Notes under the pieces: generated by a model
What the model was told of the DNA's origin: nothing
What the model saw: only the letters and a program-made list of their open reading frames with translations
Database searches by the model: none
Shown here: one piece after another, positions 40,128 to 49,676 of the stretch
How the letters are laid out: each line of letters opens with the position of its first letter
Position numbering within the stretch: position 1 is the stretch's first letter
Assembly: GCA_021555075.1 (NCBI GenBank)
Contig: JAKGBX010000001.1
Span: 2,108,001-2,172,000 of the forward strand
Source of the DNA: Rhodobacteraceae bacterium LMO-JJ12
GTDB taxonomy: Bacteria > Pseudomonadota > Alphaproteobacteria > Rhodobacterales > Rhodobacteraceae
Length of the DNA: 64,000 nucleotides
Reading direction: 5' to 3'
Made by a program: the position numbers and the translations under genes

Positions 40128-41204
40128 ATGACAGGGGTTCTGGCAAGTCAGCAGATCGAAGCAATGATCGCCAGCGGCGCGCTGCGCGGCTCCCCCCCTA
40201 TTCTGCCCGAACAAGTCCAGCCAGCCAGTCTCGATCTGCGCCTCGGCAATCGTGCCTGGCGGGTGCGGGCCTCGTTTCTCACCGGACGCGGGCGCACTGT
40301 GGCTGAACGGCTCGGCGAATTTGAGATGCACCAGATTGATCTCTCCGGCGGGGCGGTGCTGGAAAAAGGCTGCGTCTATGTCGTGCCGCTGATGGAAAGC
40401 CTTGAACTACCACAAGGCATTCAAGCCGTCGCCAATGCCAAAAGCTCAACAGGTCGGCTTGACCTCTTGACCCGCACAATCACCGATGGCGGCGAAGAAT
40501 TTGACCGTATCGCACCCGGTTATGTTGGCCCGCTCTATGCCGAAATCTGCCCGCGCAGCTTTTCGGTGCTGGTGCGCCCCGGCATGCGCCTCAACCAGAT
40601 TCGCTTTCGCGAGGGCCATGCGGTGCTTGACGATGCCGAGTTGAACGCGCTGCACGAGACATGCACACTGGTCGACAGCCCGCCGCTGATCGACGAAGGC
40701 CTCGGCTTTTCCGTCGATCTCAAGCCCAAGTCGGGCACGCTGGTCGGCTATCGCGCCAAGCCGCACACCGGGGTGATAGATCTTGACCGTATCGGCTTTT
40801 ACGATCCAGCCGAATATTGGGAAGACCTGCATAGCGCTAGCGGTCAGATCATCCTTGATCCCGGCGCGTTCTATATCCTCGTCAGCCGCGAAGCCGTACA
40901 CATCCCACCGGCTTACGCCGCCGAGATGGCGCCATACCTCGCGATGGTGGGTGAATTCCGGGTGCATTATGCCGGTTTCTTCGATCCCGGTTTTGGTCAT
41001 GACGAAGCGGGCGGCGCCGGGTCGCGCGGCGTGCTTGAGGTGCGCTGCCATGAAGCCCCCTTCGTGCTCGAACATGGACAAGTGGTCGGGCGACTGGTCT
41101 ACGAACGCATGTCAGAAATCCCGACACAGCTATACGGCGCCGGGATCGCTTCAAATTACCAAGGCCAGGGGCTCAAGCTTTCCAAGCATTTCCGCGCGCG
41201 CTGA
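40128..41204 (+). CDS. dcd: Two-domain dCTP deaminase (long Dcd)
   Basis: The protein (358 residues) is nearly twice the length of E. coli Dcd. It has two dUTPase/Dcd-fold halves. The first (about 1-185) contains QPASLDLRLG, GLDLLTRTITDGG-like sequence and YVGPLYAEICPRSF. The second (about 190-358) contains YAGFFDPGFGHDE, the usual substrate-site motif. Such long forms are annotated as 2'-deoxycytidine 5'-triphosphate deaminase in alphaproteobacteria. They would make dUTP for thymidylate synthesis. Whether it also hydrolyses dUTP cannot be told. It is a single gene downstream of tRNA-Pro. Confidence 0.85.
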   Translation: MTGVLASQQIEAMIASGALRGSPPILPEQVQPASLDLRLGNRAWRVRASFLTGRGRTVAERLGEFEMHQIDLSGGAVLEKGCVYVVPLMESLELPQGIQAVANAKSSTGRLDLLTRTITDGGEEFDRIAPGYVGPLYAEICPRSFSVLVRPGMRLNQIRFREGHAVLDDAELNALHETCTLVDSPPLIDEGLGFSVDLKPKSGTLVGYRAKPHTGVIDLDRIGFYDPAEYWEDLHSASGQIILDPGAFYILVSREAVHIPPAYAAEMAPYLAMVGEFRVHYAGFFDPGFGHDEAGGAGSRGVLEVRCHEAPFVLEHGQVVGRLVYERMSEIPTQLYGAGIASNYQGQGLKLSKHFRAR

Positions 41205-41210
41205 CATCGC

Positions 41211-41651
41211 CTAGCCGGTTTGCTGACACTGGGTCTCGACGTTGACTATGCCACCATCATTGGTCGGTCCGCTAAATTGGTTATACATTCTGCCTTGCCC
41301 AATGGGCCGCACGAACCATGTGATGATCGGATGCGTCTGCGGTTGCATCCGGAATTTGTAAAGCGGAGTGCTGTTGTTGTTGTCAGGCGGCAACAAGGTC
41401 CAGTCGCCATAGCCCTTCACCTTCTGAAGGTTGTTGGCGAGCAGCGGGTAAATCACCACGCCTTGCGCCTGCAACTGGCCATTCGGTGCCACCTGCATGT
41501 TGACCTCAAACCCGTAATTGTGGGTCGGGCTGTTGGATTGAGCGTTCACGGTGCAATACCACGACCCCGCCGGATTGTATTGTTGTGCAATAGCCGGTGC
41601 AGTGTTCACCGCAGCGAAAACCGCAACAATCACAGGGATAAAAAGCTTCAT
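41211..41651 (-). CDS. Hypothetical secreted protein
   Basis: The 146-residue protein starts with a clear signal peptide (KLFIPVIVAVFAAVNTAPAIAQ, presumably cut after AIA at residue ~21). The mature part is beta-rich with GSWYCTVNAQS near the start and a second Cys near the end, which may form a disulfide. GGAGAAC lies before the ATG at 41651; the longer frame to 41699 is not used. I do not recognise the family. Its composition is lower in G+C than its neighbours. Confidence 0.78.
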   Translation of the reverse strand: MKLFIPVIVAVFAAVNTAPAIAQQYNPAGSWYCTVNAQSNSPTHNYGFEVNMQVAPNGQLQAQGVVIYPLLANNLQKVKGYGDWTLLPPDNNNSTPLYKFRMQPQTHPIITWFVRPIGQGRMYNQFSGPTNDGGIVNVETQCQQTG

Positions 41652-41789
41652 GAAATTGTTCTCCGATGCACGAAAAGAGCGTAAATATCGCTCTATCATC
41701 GGTCAGATCCGCCTCTTTGGGCAAGCGGAATTCAAAACACCCCGATTCGGGTCCATATAGTTTCTTGAAGTGAGGCTTTCAAAAAGGAG

Positions 41790-42005
41790 TCAGAGCCGCC
41801 CAATCCGGCGCGCCATCTTCATGCCCTGCTTGGCTCGCTTCACCGATTGTTTGCCCATCTTCGCCGACTGGCGCTCTTTTCCAGTCATCTCAGCCTGCGG
41901 CTTGCCACCTCCGGCAACCCGGTTGATTCCCGCATTCATACCCTTGCTCACGGCCTTGCGGACAAACATACGCACGATCATATTGATGATCTGATTTGCG
42001 TTCAT
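41790..42005 (-). CDS. Small basic conserved protein upstream-linked to scpB
   Basis: The 71-residue protein begins MNANQIINMIVRMFVRKAV and ends in a Lys/Arg-rich amphipathic part (KRAKQGMKMARRIGRL). The N-terminal helix could lie on a membrane. Proteins like this occur downstream of scpB in many Rhodobacterales genomes; the function is unknown. It is 88 bases past the scpB stop on the same strand. The tatABC genes that often follow in related genomes are not here. Confidence 0.72.
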   Translation of the reverse strand: MNANQIINMIVRMFVRKAVSKGMNAGINRVAGGGKPQAEMTGKERQSAKMGKQSVKRAKQGMKMARRIGRL

Positions 42006-42093
42006 GACGCTTCTTCCTTTATTTCTGCCTCGCGGCTGAGTTTAGTGGCAAAATACGCCGAGATTGAGGCGCAACGCGATACCCCTGCCCGGC

Positions 42094-42753
42094 TCAATCC
42101 TCAAACAGTTCGCTTTGCCCCTCGGTGGCCTCATCTTCATCCTCAGATTCAGTCAGTTGCGGAGCCAGCGATGGTGGCGGGCGGTTTTCCAACAACCCGG
42201 CCGAGCGCAACTCTTTCAACCCCGGCAGATCACGTGCATTTTCCAGGCCAAAATGGTCAAGGAAAACTTGTGTTACCACGAATGTGACCGGCCTTCCCGG
42301 CGTCATCTTGCGGCGGCCAAAGCGAATCCACTCCATCTCCAAGAGCTGATCCACCGTGCCGCGCGACACGCTGACGCCGCGGATCTCTTCGATCTCGGCA
42401 CGAGTGACCGGCTGATGATAGGCGATGATCGCCAGCGTCTCGATTGCCGCGCGTGACAGCTTGCGGGTCTCCACCGTTTCTTTCTGCATCAGAAACCCAA
42501 GGTCCGGCGCGGTTCTGATCGCCCAGGCGTCGCCCACCTTCACAACCCGCACGCCACGTCCTTCATAACGCTTGCGAAGATGCACCAGGGCTTCGGCTGC
42601 GTCCGAACCATGTGGCATCCGATCATTGAGCTCTTTCGCGGTAACCGGCTCGGCGCTGGCAAAAAGAACGGCTTCGCACATGCGTTCCTGCTCAGCAATC
42701 GGCGGCGCCTCGAACAGGCTTTTCCCTTTATCTTCCGTTTCTTGCGTCACCAT
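42094..42753 (-). CDS. scpB: Segregation and condensation protein B
   Basis: ScpB is a winged-helix protein that binds ScpA and regulates the SMC condensin complex. The 219-residue protein has two winged-helix units; the family block AAIETLAIIAYHQPVTRAEIEEIRGV is clear (about residues 95-120). GRPVTFVVTQVFLDHFGL follows. The ATG at 42753 lies one base past the scpA stop and has AAGGA within the scpA end, so it is coupled to scpA. The C-terminus is acidic. Confidence 0.95.
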   Translation of the reverse strand: MVTQETEDKGKSLFEAPPIAEQERMCEAVLFASAEPVTAKELNDRMPHGSDAAEALVHLRKRYEGRGVRVVKVGDAWAIRTAPDLGFLMQKETVETRKLSRAAIETLAIIAYHQPVTRAEIEEIRGVSVSRGTVDQLLEMEWIRFGRRKMTPGRPVTFVVTQVFLDHFGLENARDLPGLKELRSAGLLENRPPPSLAPQLTESEDEDEATEGQSELFED

Positions 42754-42754
42754 C

Positions 42755-43540
42755 CTAATCCTTTTTACGCAACTGGATCGGGGCAAATGTCTCGGCTTGG
42801 CGGATCTCAACCTTGCCTTCCTTTGCCAATTCCAGCGAGGCAGCAAAGGTCGAAGCCGTGGCCGAACGGCGTTTGGCCGGGTCGCTCTCCCAACCATCCG
42901 GCAAATAGCTCGTCAGGTCTGTCCATGATCCGGCAAATCCGATCAACCCACGCATCCGTTCAAGCGCCTGTTCCATCGTGAACACCGCATCCCGGTCCAT
43001 GACAAACGGGCGAAAATCATCGCGTGTCCGGATACGCGCATACGCCTGCATCAAATCAAGCAGGTTGGCGGTATAGATCACGCGCCGGGTCCGCATGACA
43101 TCTTCTGGAATACCCCTGGCAAAGAAATCGCGCCCCAAACGGTCACGCCCCATCAGCCTTGCTGCCACATCGCGCATCGCCTGCAAACGTTCCAACTGAA
43201 ACGCCAGATGCGCCGCCAGCTCCTCTCCCGATGGCCCCTCTTCGCCGGGGTCCGGAGGCAACAACAGGCGCGATTTCAGGAATGCCAGCCACGCCGCCAT
43301 GACCAGATAGTCGGCGGCCAATTCAATCCGCAGCACCTTGGCCTTTTCCACAAATGCCAGATATTGCCGTGCCAACTCCAGAACCGAGATTTTTCGCAAA
43401 TCCACTTTCTGGGTCCGCGACAGCGTCAAGAGCACATCGAGCGGGCCTTCGAACCCATCGACATCAATGATCAGCGCTTCGGCCGCCATCCGGTCGGCGA
43501 CCGATATCGCATCTTCCTGAAATTCGATTTCCTCAGCCAT
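42755..43540 (-). CDS. scpA: Segregation and condensation protein A
   Basis: ScpA is the kleisin that bridges the SMC heads in the bacterial condensin. The 261-residue protein has the N-terminal kleisin block FEGPLDVLLTLSRTQKVDLRKISVLELARQYL (split here over residues 29-60) and a C-terminal winged helix (RRSATASTFAASLELAKEGKV). It overlaps the nagZ stop by eight bases and runs straight into scpB, forming a nagZ-scpA-scpB operon. Confidence 0.95.
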   Translation of the reverse strand: MAEEIEFQEDAISVADRMAAEALIIDVDGFEGPLDVLLTLSRTQKVDLRKISVLELARQYLAFVEKAKVLRIELAADYLVMAAWLAFLKSRLLLPPDPGEEGPSGEELAAHLAFQLERLQAMRDVAARLMGRDRLGRDFFARGIPEDVMRTRRVIYTANLLDLMQAYARIRTRDDFRPFVMDRDAVFTMEQALERMRGLIGFAGSWTDLTSYLPDGWESDPAKRRSATASTFAASLELAKEGKVEIRQAETFAPIQLRKKD

Positions 43541-44540
43541 GCCCGGCGCCTTTCAAAAGCGCCTCAAGTTCGGCTTCCAGCGCCGCGATGTCAATGTCAT
43601 CAGGGATTTTGCGCGCGTCCAGTGCGCGCTCGGCCCGGAGTTGCGCCGATGTGGTCATGTTTCCCGCCGCCTCGGCAACCTGTTGGCGTTCTTGCAGCGT
43701 GCCATTGCAATGCAGAACCACATCACATCCCGCCGCAATCGCCTGTCGCGATAACGCACCAAGATCACCTTGCAGGGCTTTCATCGAGATATCGTCGGTC
43801 ATGATCAGCCCGTCAAAGCCCAGATCGCTCCGAATATGCTGCATCATGGTTTGCGACAACGTGGCCGGAAGATCATCAAGTGCTTCGTAGACCACATGCG
43901 CGGTCATCCCCAACGGGAAGTCGTTCAATGCATAGAAGGGAAAGAAATCAACGTCTTGAAGTTCGCTCTTCGTGCTGGTCACCCGTGGCAACTCATGATG
44001 GCTATCGCTGCGTGCGCGACCATGGCCGGGGATATGCTTGACCACCGGCAGCACGCCACCATCAAGATGCCCCTGCGCCACCGCCCGACCGATCCGGGCA
44101 ACCGCTTGCGGATCCGTCCCATAGCATCGGTTGCGCAGGAAGGGATGCGTCTCGGGCCGCGCCACATCAACCAGCGGCGCGCAATTGCTGTCGATCCCTG
44201 CGGCGCGCAACTCATCGGCAATCAAACGATAGCGCAGATACATTGCCCGCTCGGCCCGTTCGCCCGCCGCCTCCACATGTTCAAGCGGTGCAAGCCACTC
44301 ACGCCAGATCGGCGCACGCAACCGCTGCACGCGCCCACCTTCCTGATCAATCGTGATCGGTGCATCGCGGCCAACCGCATCGCGCATCTCGCTGGTCAGA
44401 CGTCGCAGTTGCTGCGGGTTTTCCACGTTGCGGGCGAAGAGGATAAAGCCGAACGGATCGGCATCGCGAAAAAAGGCGCGCTCATCGACGCCCAGACTCA
44501 GACCGTCTGCATCAAGAATGGTTGCGCCCCATTGGCTCAC
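43533..44540 (-). CDS. nagZ: Beta-N-acetylhexosaminidase NagZ
   Basis: NagZ removes N-acetylglucosamine from recycled cell-wall muropeptides in the cytoplasm. The 335-residue GH3 enzyme has ITIDQEGGRVQRL, the catalytic loop KHIPGHGRARSDSH (about residues 170-183, His general acid) and LIMTDDISM with the nucleophile Asp. I place the start at the GTG (44540) that overlaps the stop of the SPOR gene as GTGA and yields the usual QWGATILDADG beginning; an ATG at 44561 is the alternative. Confidence 0.92.
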   Translation of the reverse strand: MSQWGATILDADGLSLGVDERAFFRDADPFGFILFARNVENPQQLRRLTSEMRDAVGRDAPITIDQEGGRVQRLRAPIWREWLAPLEHVEAAGERAERAMYLRYRLIADELRAAGIDSNCAPLVDVARPETHPFLRNRCYGTDPQAVARIGRAVAQGHLDGGVLPVVKHIPGHGRARSDSHHELPRVTSTKSELQDVDFFPFYALNDFPLGMTAHVVYEALDDLPATLSQTMMQHIRSDLGFDGLIMTDDISMKALQGDLGALSRQAIAAGCDVVLHCNGTLQERQQVAEAAGNMTTSAQLRAERALDARKIPDDIDIAALEAELEALLKGAGHG

Positions 44541-45538
44541 TTGGTTGTCACCGGGATACAATCGGCTTTTTCTGCCACAAGCGCCGAACAGAAACGACGC
44601 GCATCACTCAGATCGGCAAAGCCCATCGCGCGCAGCCGGTAAAAAATCCGCCCCCCGCTTTTGGCTTTCTGAATTACGCGTTGTTTTCCTTCGAGATAAT
44701 CAGAAAACTTGGCGTTCAGCTTCTCCCATTCGTCACGCGCTGTTGCGGCACTGTCATAGGCGCCCAACTGGGCGAGCCGCGTACCCGCCGGAACCGAGTC
44801 CGGGTCGACTTCAACAACTGCGCCAGCGGCCTCTGTCCCCAGAACGGGGGCTGCTGTTGCCGTCGCCTGCAACCCACTGGGGCGCAATACCGGGCGCAAC
44901 GATTGTTTGATTCCGCCCTTCACCGCTACTCTTTTGGGCTTGGCCTCTTCCACGACCGGGTCGCTTGGCGCAGACGGTACTTTCATAGCCGCAGTTTGAA
45001 CTGTCTCCGTTGCAATCTCAGGGGATTGTTCAACTTCGGCCAACGGTGCAGACCCCGTGGAAAGCTTGTCAGCCAAGGCACGGATCGAGGCCATTTGCGG
45101 CGCCTCAGGTGCCACAGAATCCGTTGAGCGGGGAAGCAGCGGTTTCGGCGCAACCGCCACCGTAACTTCGCCCGTGGGCAGATCCTCATCAGCCAGCGAA
45201 ACAGGCGCCGGCGCAAGTATCAGACGGTCGGCGGGCCGCTCTGCTGCACCCACGGCCGCAACACCATTGACCGACAGGCCCTGATGCAAGGCGGGGCTGC
45301 CGCCTGGCTCATCGGGTTGCACGCGCATCGGCTGGCCGCTGGCCGCGCGCACCACGGGCACGCCCGAAACATCCCGCGCGAGCGTCTTGTAGCTCCACAC
45401 CCCAATCCCGACGATCAGAGCCAGCGATATCGCCGCACCTGCCCAATTGGTCATGGTTCCAAGGGTTTGAACTGCGCTCACACGCCCGCTCCGTGCATCC
45501 TGCTCGGGCGCCGAGTCACCATAGGGGACATCCGCCAT
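44537..45538 (-). CDS. SPOR-domain cell-envelope protein
   Basis: The 333-residue protein has one membrane span near the N-terminus (about residues 32-50, WAGAAISLALIVGIGVWSY), a long Pro/Ala/Glu-rich periplasmic linker and a C-terminal SPOR domain (about 255-333, RLAQLGAYDSAATARDEWEKL). SPOR domains bind septal peptidoglycan lacking stem peptides, so a role at the division site is likely. It lies between argS and nagZ with a GTGA overlap to nagZ. Confidence 0.88.
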   Translation of the reverse strand: MADVPYGDSAPEQDARSGRVSAVQTLGTMTNWAGAAISLALIVGIGVWSYKTLARDVSGVPVVRAASGQPMRVQPDEPGGSPALHQGLSVNGVAAVGAAERPADRLILAPAPVSLADEDLPTGEVTVAVAPKPLLPRSTDSVAPEAPQMASIRALADKLSTGSAPLAEVEQSPEIATETVQTAAMKVPSAPSDPVVEEAKPKRVAVKGGIKQSLRPVLRPSGLQATATAAPVLGTEAAGAVVEVDPDSVPAGTRLAQLGAYDSAATARDEWEKLNAKFSDYLEGKQRVIQKAKSGGRIFYRLRAMGFADLSDARRFCSALVAEKADCIPVTTK

Positions 45539-45570
45539 TTTCGCCTCGCTTTCCCCAAGCGATACATGGC

Positions 45571-45602
45571 CGCCGGGGATTGTTACTGCTTTCTCCCCGG
45601 CG
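45571..45602. terminator. Hairpin between argS and the SPOR gene
   Basis: A 9-bp stem (45571-45579 with 45594-45602) with a 14-base loop fills the 76-base gap between two genes of the same strand. There is no T-run. It might reduce read-through or stabilise the mRNA end. Confidence 0.4.
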
Positions 45603-45614
45603 CAAGCAGTTTTC

Positions 45615-47360
45615 TTACCGCATTTCTTCAGCCGGAGTTACACCCAGAATACCAAGACCAGCAGAAATAACAACGGCCACGGCCCGCGAAAGGGCGATTT
45701 TCGCCTGTGAAGTTGTCACATCGCCTTCCTGCAGGAAGCGAAGGCTCGGGTCGTCATGGCCCCGATTCCAGAGCGAATGGAAATCGCTGGCCAATTCATA
45801 CAGATAAAAGGCAACCCGATGCGGCTCGTTCGCCCGTCCTGCCGTCTCCACCAAGCGCGGCCATTCGGCGATCTTGCGGGCCAGCCCAAGCTCGGCCTCG
45901 TGGTGCAGTTTCGTCAGATCCGCCGCCGCGGTCGTTGCCTCATCGACTGCGATACCGGCGTCTTGCGCCCGCCTCAACACCGAACACACCCGTGCATGGG
46001 CGTATTGAACATAGAAAACCGGGTTGTCCTTGGATTGCTCCGTCACGCGCGCGAAATCGAAATCCAGCGTCGCGTCGTTCTTGCGCGTGAGCATGTGAAA
46101 CCGCGTGACGTCCGCGCCCACCTGATCGACCACATCGCGCAGCGTGATGAAAGTGCCGGCCCGTTTTGACATTTTGAACGGCTCACCATCCTTCCACAGC
46201 TTCACCAGCTGGGTAAGCTTGATGTCGAGCGATACCTTGCCATCCGAAAGCGCCGAAACTGCCGCCTTCATCCGCTTGACATAGCCGCCATGATCGGCGC
46301 CAAACACATCAATAAGGGCATCGAACCCCCTGGAAACCTTGTCATAATGATAGGCAATGTCAGGTGCAAAATAGGTCCATGAGCCATCGGATTTCTTAAC
46401 CGGCCGGTCTACATCATCGCCGTGCTCGGTGCTTTTGAACAATGTCTGAACGCGCGGCTCCCAATCCTCGGGCGCCTTGCCCTTGGGCGGCTCCAGAACA
46501 CCTTCATAGATCAGACCCTTTTCATCCAGCTCCTTGAGCGCCGCCTCGATCCGGCCTGTGCCGTAGAGCGATTTCTCGGAATAGAAGACATCCATCTTCA
46601 CACCAAGCTGCGCCAGATCGCTGCGGATCAGGTCCATCATCGCTTCGGTGGCAAATTCGCGAACTTCCTCAAGCCAGACATCTTCGCCCTTGTCGATATA
46701 GGCGTCCCCCACCTTGGCCTTGAGAGCCTCGCCCACAGCGATCAGATAATCGCCGGGATAGGTGCCGTCTTCAAATGCCACAGCCTGCCCATGCGCTTCC
46801 AGATAGCGTAGATAGACCGAGCGCGCGAGAACATCGACCTGCGCACCGCCGTCATTGATGTAGTATTCGCGCGTGACATCATACCCCACGAAATCCAGCA
46901 ACGAGGCCAGCGCATCACCAAACACTGCACCGCGCGTATGGCCGACATGCAATGGCCCGGTCGGATTGGCCGAAACATACTCAACGTTCACACGATGGCC
47001 CGCCCCCAGCGATGAGCGGCCGAAATTCGCGCCCTCACTCAATGCGGCCCCAACCACACCCTGCCAAACTTCGGGCGCGAGCCTCAGGTTGAGAAACCCA
47101 GGCCCGGCCACATCGGCACTCGTAACCCGCACATCCTCCAAAAGCCGTTCGGCCAACGCCTCGGCAATGTCGCGTGGCTTCATGCGTGCCGGTTTGGCCA
47201 AAACCATCGCCGCGTTGGTCGCCATGTCTCCGTGTGCGGCATCTCGCGGCGGTTCCACCGTGACGTTGGCAAAATCCAGCCCCTCGGGCAGCGCACCTGC
47301 GCTCTGCATTTCGGCAAGGGCGCCGGTCACGAGATTACGCATTTCGGAAAACAGGTTCAT
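45615..47360 (-). CDS. argS: Arginyl-tRNA synthetase
   Basis: ArgS charges tRNA-Arg with arginine. The 581-residue class I synthetase has the ArgS N-terminal domain, the [21 protein letters not shown] signature (HIGH-type HVGH), the KMSKR-like [11 protein letters not shown] and a DALR anticodon-binding domain at the C-terminus. The ATG at 47360 has AAGGA eight bases ahead; an ATG at 47369 is less well placed. It leads the argS-SPOR-nagZ-scpA-scpB series and is divergent from typA. Confidence 0.97.
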   Translation of the reverse strand: MNLFSEMRNLVTGALAEMQSAGALPEGLDFANVTVEPPRDAAHGDMATNAAMVLAKPARMKPRDIAEALAERLLEDVRVTSADVAGPGFLNLRLAPEVWQGVVGAALSEGANFGRSSLGAGHRVNVEYVSANPTGPLHVGHTRGAVFGDALASLLDFVGYDVTREYYINDGGAQVDVLARSVYLRYLEAHGQAVAFEDGTYPGDYLIAVGEALKAKVGDAYIDKGEDVWLEEVREFATEAMMDLIRSDLAQLGVKMDVFYSEKSLYGTGRIEAALKELDEKGLIYEGVLEPPKGKAPEDWEPRVQTLFKSTEHGDDVDRPVKKSDGSWTYFAPDIAYHYDKVSRGFDALIDVFGADHGGYVKRMKAAVSALSDGKVSLDIKLTQLVKLWKDGEPFKMSKRAGTFITLRDVVDQVGADVTRFHMLTRKNDATLDFDFARVTEQSKDNPVFYVQYAHARVCSVLRRAQDAGIAVDEATTAAADLTKLHHEAELGLARKIAEWPRLVETAGRANEPHRVAFYLYELASDFHSLWNRGHDDPSLRFLQEGDVTTSQAKIALSRAVAVVISAGLGILGVTPAEEMR

Positions 47361-47526
47361 TTCGGGCATCCTTGAGGAGGTTTCGCTCGGGATTTATCAC
47401 AATAGCCGCCTATCGCAACCCAAGCCCCCCTTTTCGCGTCTTTCGTCCTTAATATCTGGCCTTTTCTCTGGCCTTTTGACTAATCGCAATGTAGTCGCAG
47501 CTTCTAATCTTCAGGAAAGAACGTAT

Positions 47527-49344
47527 ATGGACCTGCGCAATATTGCGATCATCGCTCACGTGGACCACGGAAAAACCACACTGGTGGATGAGCTTTTGAA
47601 ACAATCCGGTGCCTTCCGCGCGGGACAAGCCGTGGCCGAACGGGCGATGGACAGCAACGATCTCGAACGCGAGCGCGGCATCACCATCTTCGCCAAACCC
47701 ACATCTGTCGAGTGGAAAGGCACGCGGATCAACATCGTCGACACCCCCGGTCACGCCGATTTCGGTGGCGAAGTCGAGCGGATCCTGTCGATGGTCGATG
47801 GCGTCGTGCTTCTGGTGGATGCTGCCGAAGGGCCGATGCCACAGACCAAGTTCGTGACATCCAAGGCGCTCGCCCTCGGCCTGCGCCCGATTGTTGTGCT
47901 CAACAAGGTCGACAAATCCGATGCCGAACCGGACCGCGCGCTAGATGAATGCTTCGATCTTTTCGCCAATCTCGGCGCCGATGATGATCAACTTGATTTC
48001 CCCCACATGTATGCAAGCGGCAGGAACGGTTGGGCCGATGCCGAACTGAACGGCCCGCGCAAGGATCTGCACGCGCTCTATAATCTGATCGTCAATCACG
48101 TGCCCGCGCCGCGCCAACAAGCGCATGCCCATGAAGATTTCAGAATGCTGGCCACCACGTTGGGCGCCGATCCATTCGTTGGCCGAATCCTCACAGGCCG
48201 GGTCGAGGCAGGACGCCTCAAGGTTGGCCAGACGGTGCAGGCCTTGTCGCGCATCGGCCAGAAAATCGAACAATTCCGCGTCAGCAAGATTCAGGCATTC
48301 CGCGGCCTTACCATGGCCGATATCGATGAAGCTGTGGCAGGCGATATCGTTTCCATCGCCGGCATGTCCAAGGCCACCGTGGCCGATACGATCTGCGCGC
48401 TTGCTGTCGAAACGCCGATTGATGCGCAACCGATCGACCCGCCCACCATCTCCGTCACCTTCGGGATCAACGACAGCCCGCTGGCCGGGCGCGACGGCAA
48501 GAAGGTACAATCCCGCGTGATCCGCGAACGTTTGATGAAAGAGGCCGAATCAAATGTCGCCATTAAAATAGCCGACTCACCCGGCGGCGAAGCCTTTGAG
48601 GTTGCCGGGCGTGGCGAATTGCAAATGGGTGTTCTGATCGAGAACATGCGCCGCGAAGGATTCGAGCTCAGCATCTCGCGCCCACAAGTCTTGATGCGTG
48701 AAGAAAACGGTCAGCGGCTTGAGCCCATCGAGGAAGTCACCATTGATGTCGATGATGAGTATTCCGGAGCCGTGATCGAAAAGATCACCGGCACGCGCAA
48801 GGGTGAACTGACCGAAATGAAAGCGGCCGGTGCCGGCAAGACCCGCATCATCGCGCTTGTTCCGTCGCGTGGCTTGATCGGCTATCATGGTGAATTCCTG
48901 ACCGATACACGCGGCACCGGGGTTCTGAACCGCGTGTTTCATGGCTGGGCCCCTTACAAGGGTAGCATTCCTGGTCGTCGCTCGGGTGTTCTGATCTCGA
49001 TGGAAAATGGCGAGGCCGTGGCCTATGCGCTCTGGAACCTGGAAGATCGTGGCAAGATGTTCATTTCGCCACAAGAGAAGATCTATACCGGCATGATCAT
49101 CGGCGAACACAGCCGCGAAAACGATCTCGAAGTGAACCCGCTCAAGGGCAAGAAGCTCACCAACGTGCGGGCTTCGGGTACCGATGAAGCGGTGCGGCTG
49201 ACCACGCCGATCACCCTCACGCTGGAACAGGCGATCTCTTACATCAACGATGATGAGCTGGTCGAAGTGACGCCCAATGCGATCCGGTTGCGCAAGCGCC
49301 ACCTTGACCCGCATGAGCGCAAGCGCGCGTCAAAACAATACTGA
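47527..49344 (+). CDS. typA: Ribosome-associated GTPase TypA/BipA
   Basis: TypA is an EF-G-like GTPase that helps ribosome assembly and stress adaptation. The 605-residue protein has the GTPase motifs [19 protein letters not shown] and NKVDKSDA, the ERGITI switch, EF-G-like domains and the BipA-specific C-terminal domain ([19 protein letters not shown]). The start at 47527 follows AGGAAAG; the long upstream frame is antisense to argS. A hairpin terminator follows at 49357. Confidence 0.97.
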   Translation: MDLRNIAIIAHVDHGKTTLVDELLKQSGAFRAGQAVAERAMDSNDLERERGITIFAKPTSVEWKGTRINIVDTPGHADFGGEVERILSMVDGVVLLVDAAEGPMPQTKFVTSKALALGLRPIVVLNKVDKSDAEPDRALDECFDLFANLGADDDQLDFPHMYASGRNGWADAELNGPRKDLHALYNLIVNHVPAPRQQAHAHEDFRMLATTLGADPFVGRILTGRVEAGRLKVGQTVQALSRIGQKIEQFRVSKIQAFRGLTMADIDEAVAGDIVSIAGMSKATVADTICALAVETPIDAQPIDPPTISVTFGINDSPLAGRDGKKVQSRVIRERLMKEAESNVAIKIADSPGGEAFEVAGRGELQMGVLIENMRREGFELSISRPQVLMREENGQRLEPIEEVTIDVDDEYSGAVIEKITGTRKGELTEMKAAGAGKTRIIALVPSRGLIGYHGEFLTDTRGTGVLNRVFHGWAPYKGSIPGRRSGVLISMENGEAVAYALWNLEDRGKMFISPQEKIYTGMIIGEHSRENDLEVNPLKGKKLTNVRASGTDEAVRLTTPITLTLEQAISYINDDELVEVTPNAIRLRKRHLDPHERKRASKQY

Positions 49345-49356
49345 CATGACCTTGTA

Positions 49357-49378
49357 GGGTGCGCATTCTTGCGCACCC
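49357..49378 (+). terminator. Hairpin terminator after typA
   Basis: A perfect 9-bp stem (49357-49365 with 49370-49378) with a four-base loop is followed by TCTCTCTAGTT. It sits 13 bases past the typA stop and could serve the convergent DUF1330 gene as well. Confidence 0.7.
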
Positions 49379-49387
49379 TCTCTCTAG

Positions 49388-49675
49388 TTACTCAGTCGTT
49401 TCGACGACCATCAATTCGCGCTCGGATGCACCGCGCGCATGGCTCAAGGCTTCCTGATATTCTGGCGAATTGTAGCATTCAACGGCTGCTTCAACGCTTG
49501 GAAACTTTGCCACCACGTTGCGTGCGCGCTCTTTCCCCTCAAGCTGAACGAATTTCCCACCTCGGGCAATGAACGCCCCGCCATGTTTGGCAATCGCAGG
49601 GCCAGCCAGCTCGGCGTATTTGCCGTAAGCGTCGGCATCCGTCACTGTCACGTGCGCGATCCACAAAGCACCCAT
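49388..49675 (-). CDS. DUF1330 protein
   Basis: The 95-residue protein has a dimeric ferredoxin-like fold of DUF1330 (WIAHVTVTDADAYGKYAELAGPAIAKHGG, FPSVEAAVECYNSPEYQEAL). Members are small stress-linked or detoxification-related proteins without a fixed reaction. It begins one base past the alaS stop and is co-transcribed with alaS. No active-site assignment is possible beyond the conserved Tyr and His positions. Confidence 0.88.
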   Translation of the reverse strand: MGALWIAHVTVTDADAYGKYAELAGPAIAKHGGAFIARGGKFVQLEGKERARNVVAKFPSVEAAVECYNSPEYQEALSHARGASERELMVVETTE

Positions 49676-49676
49676 C

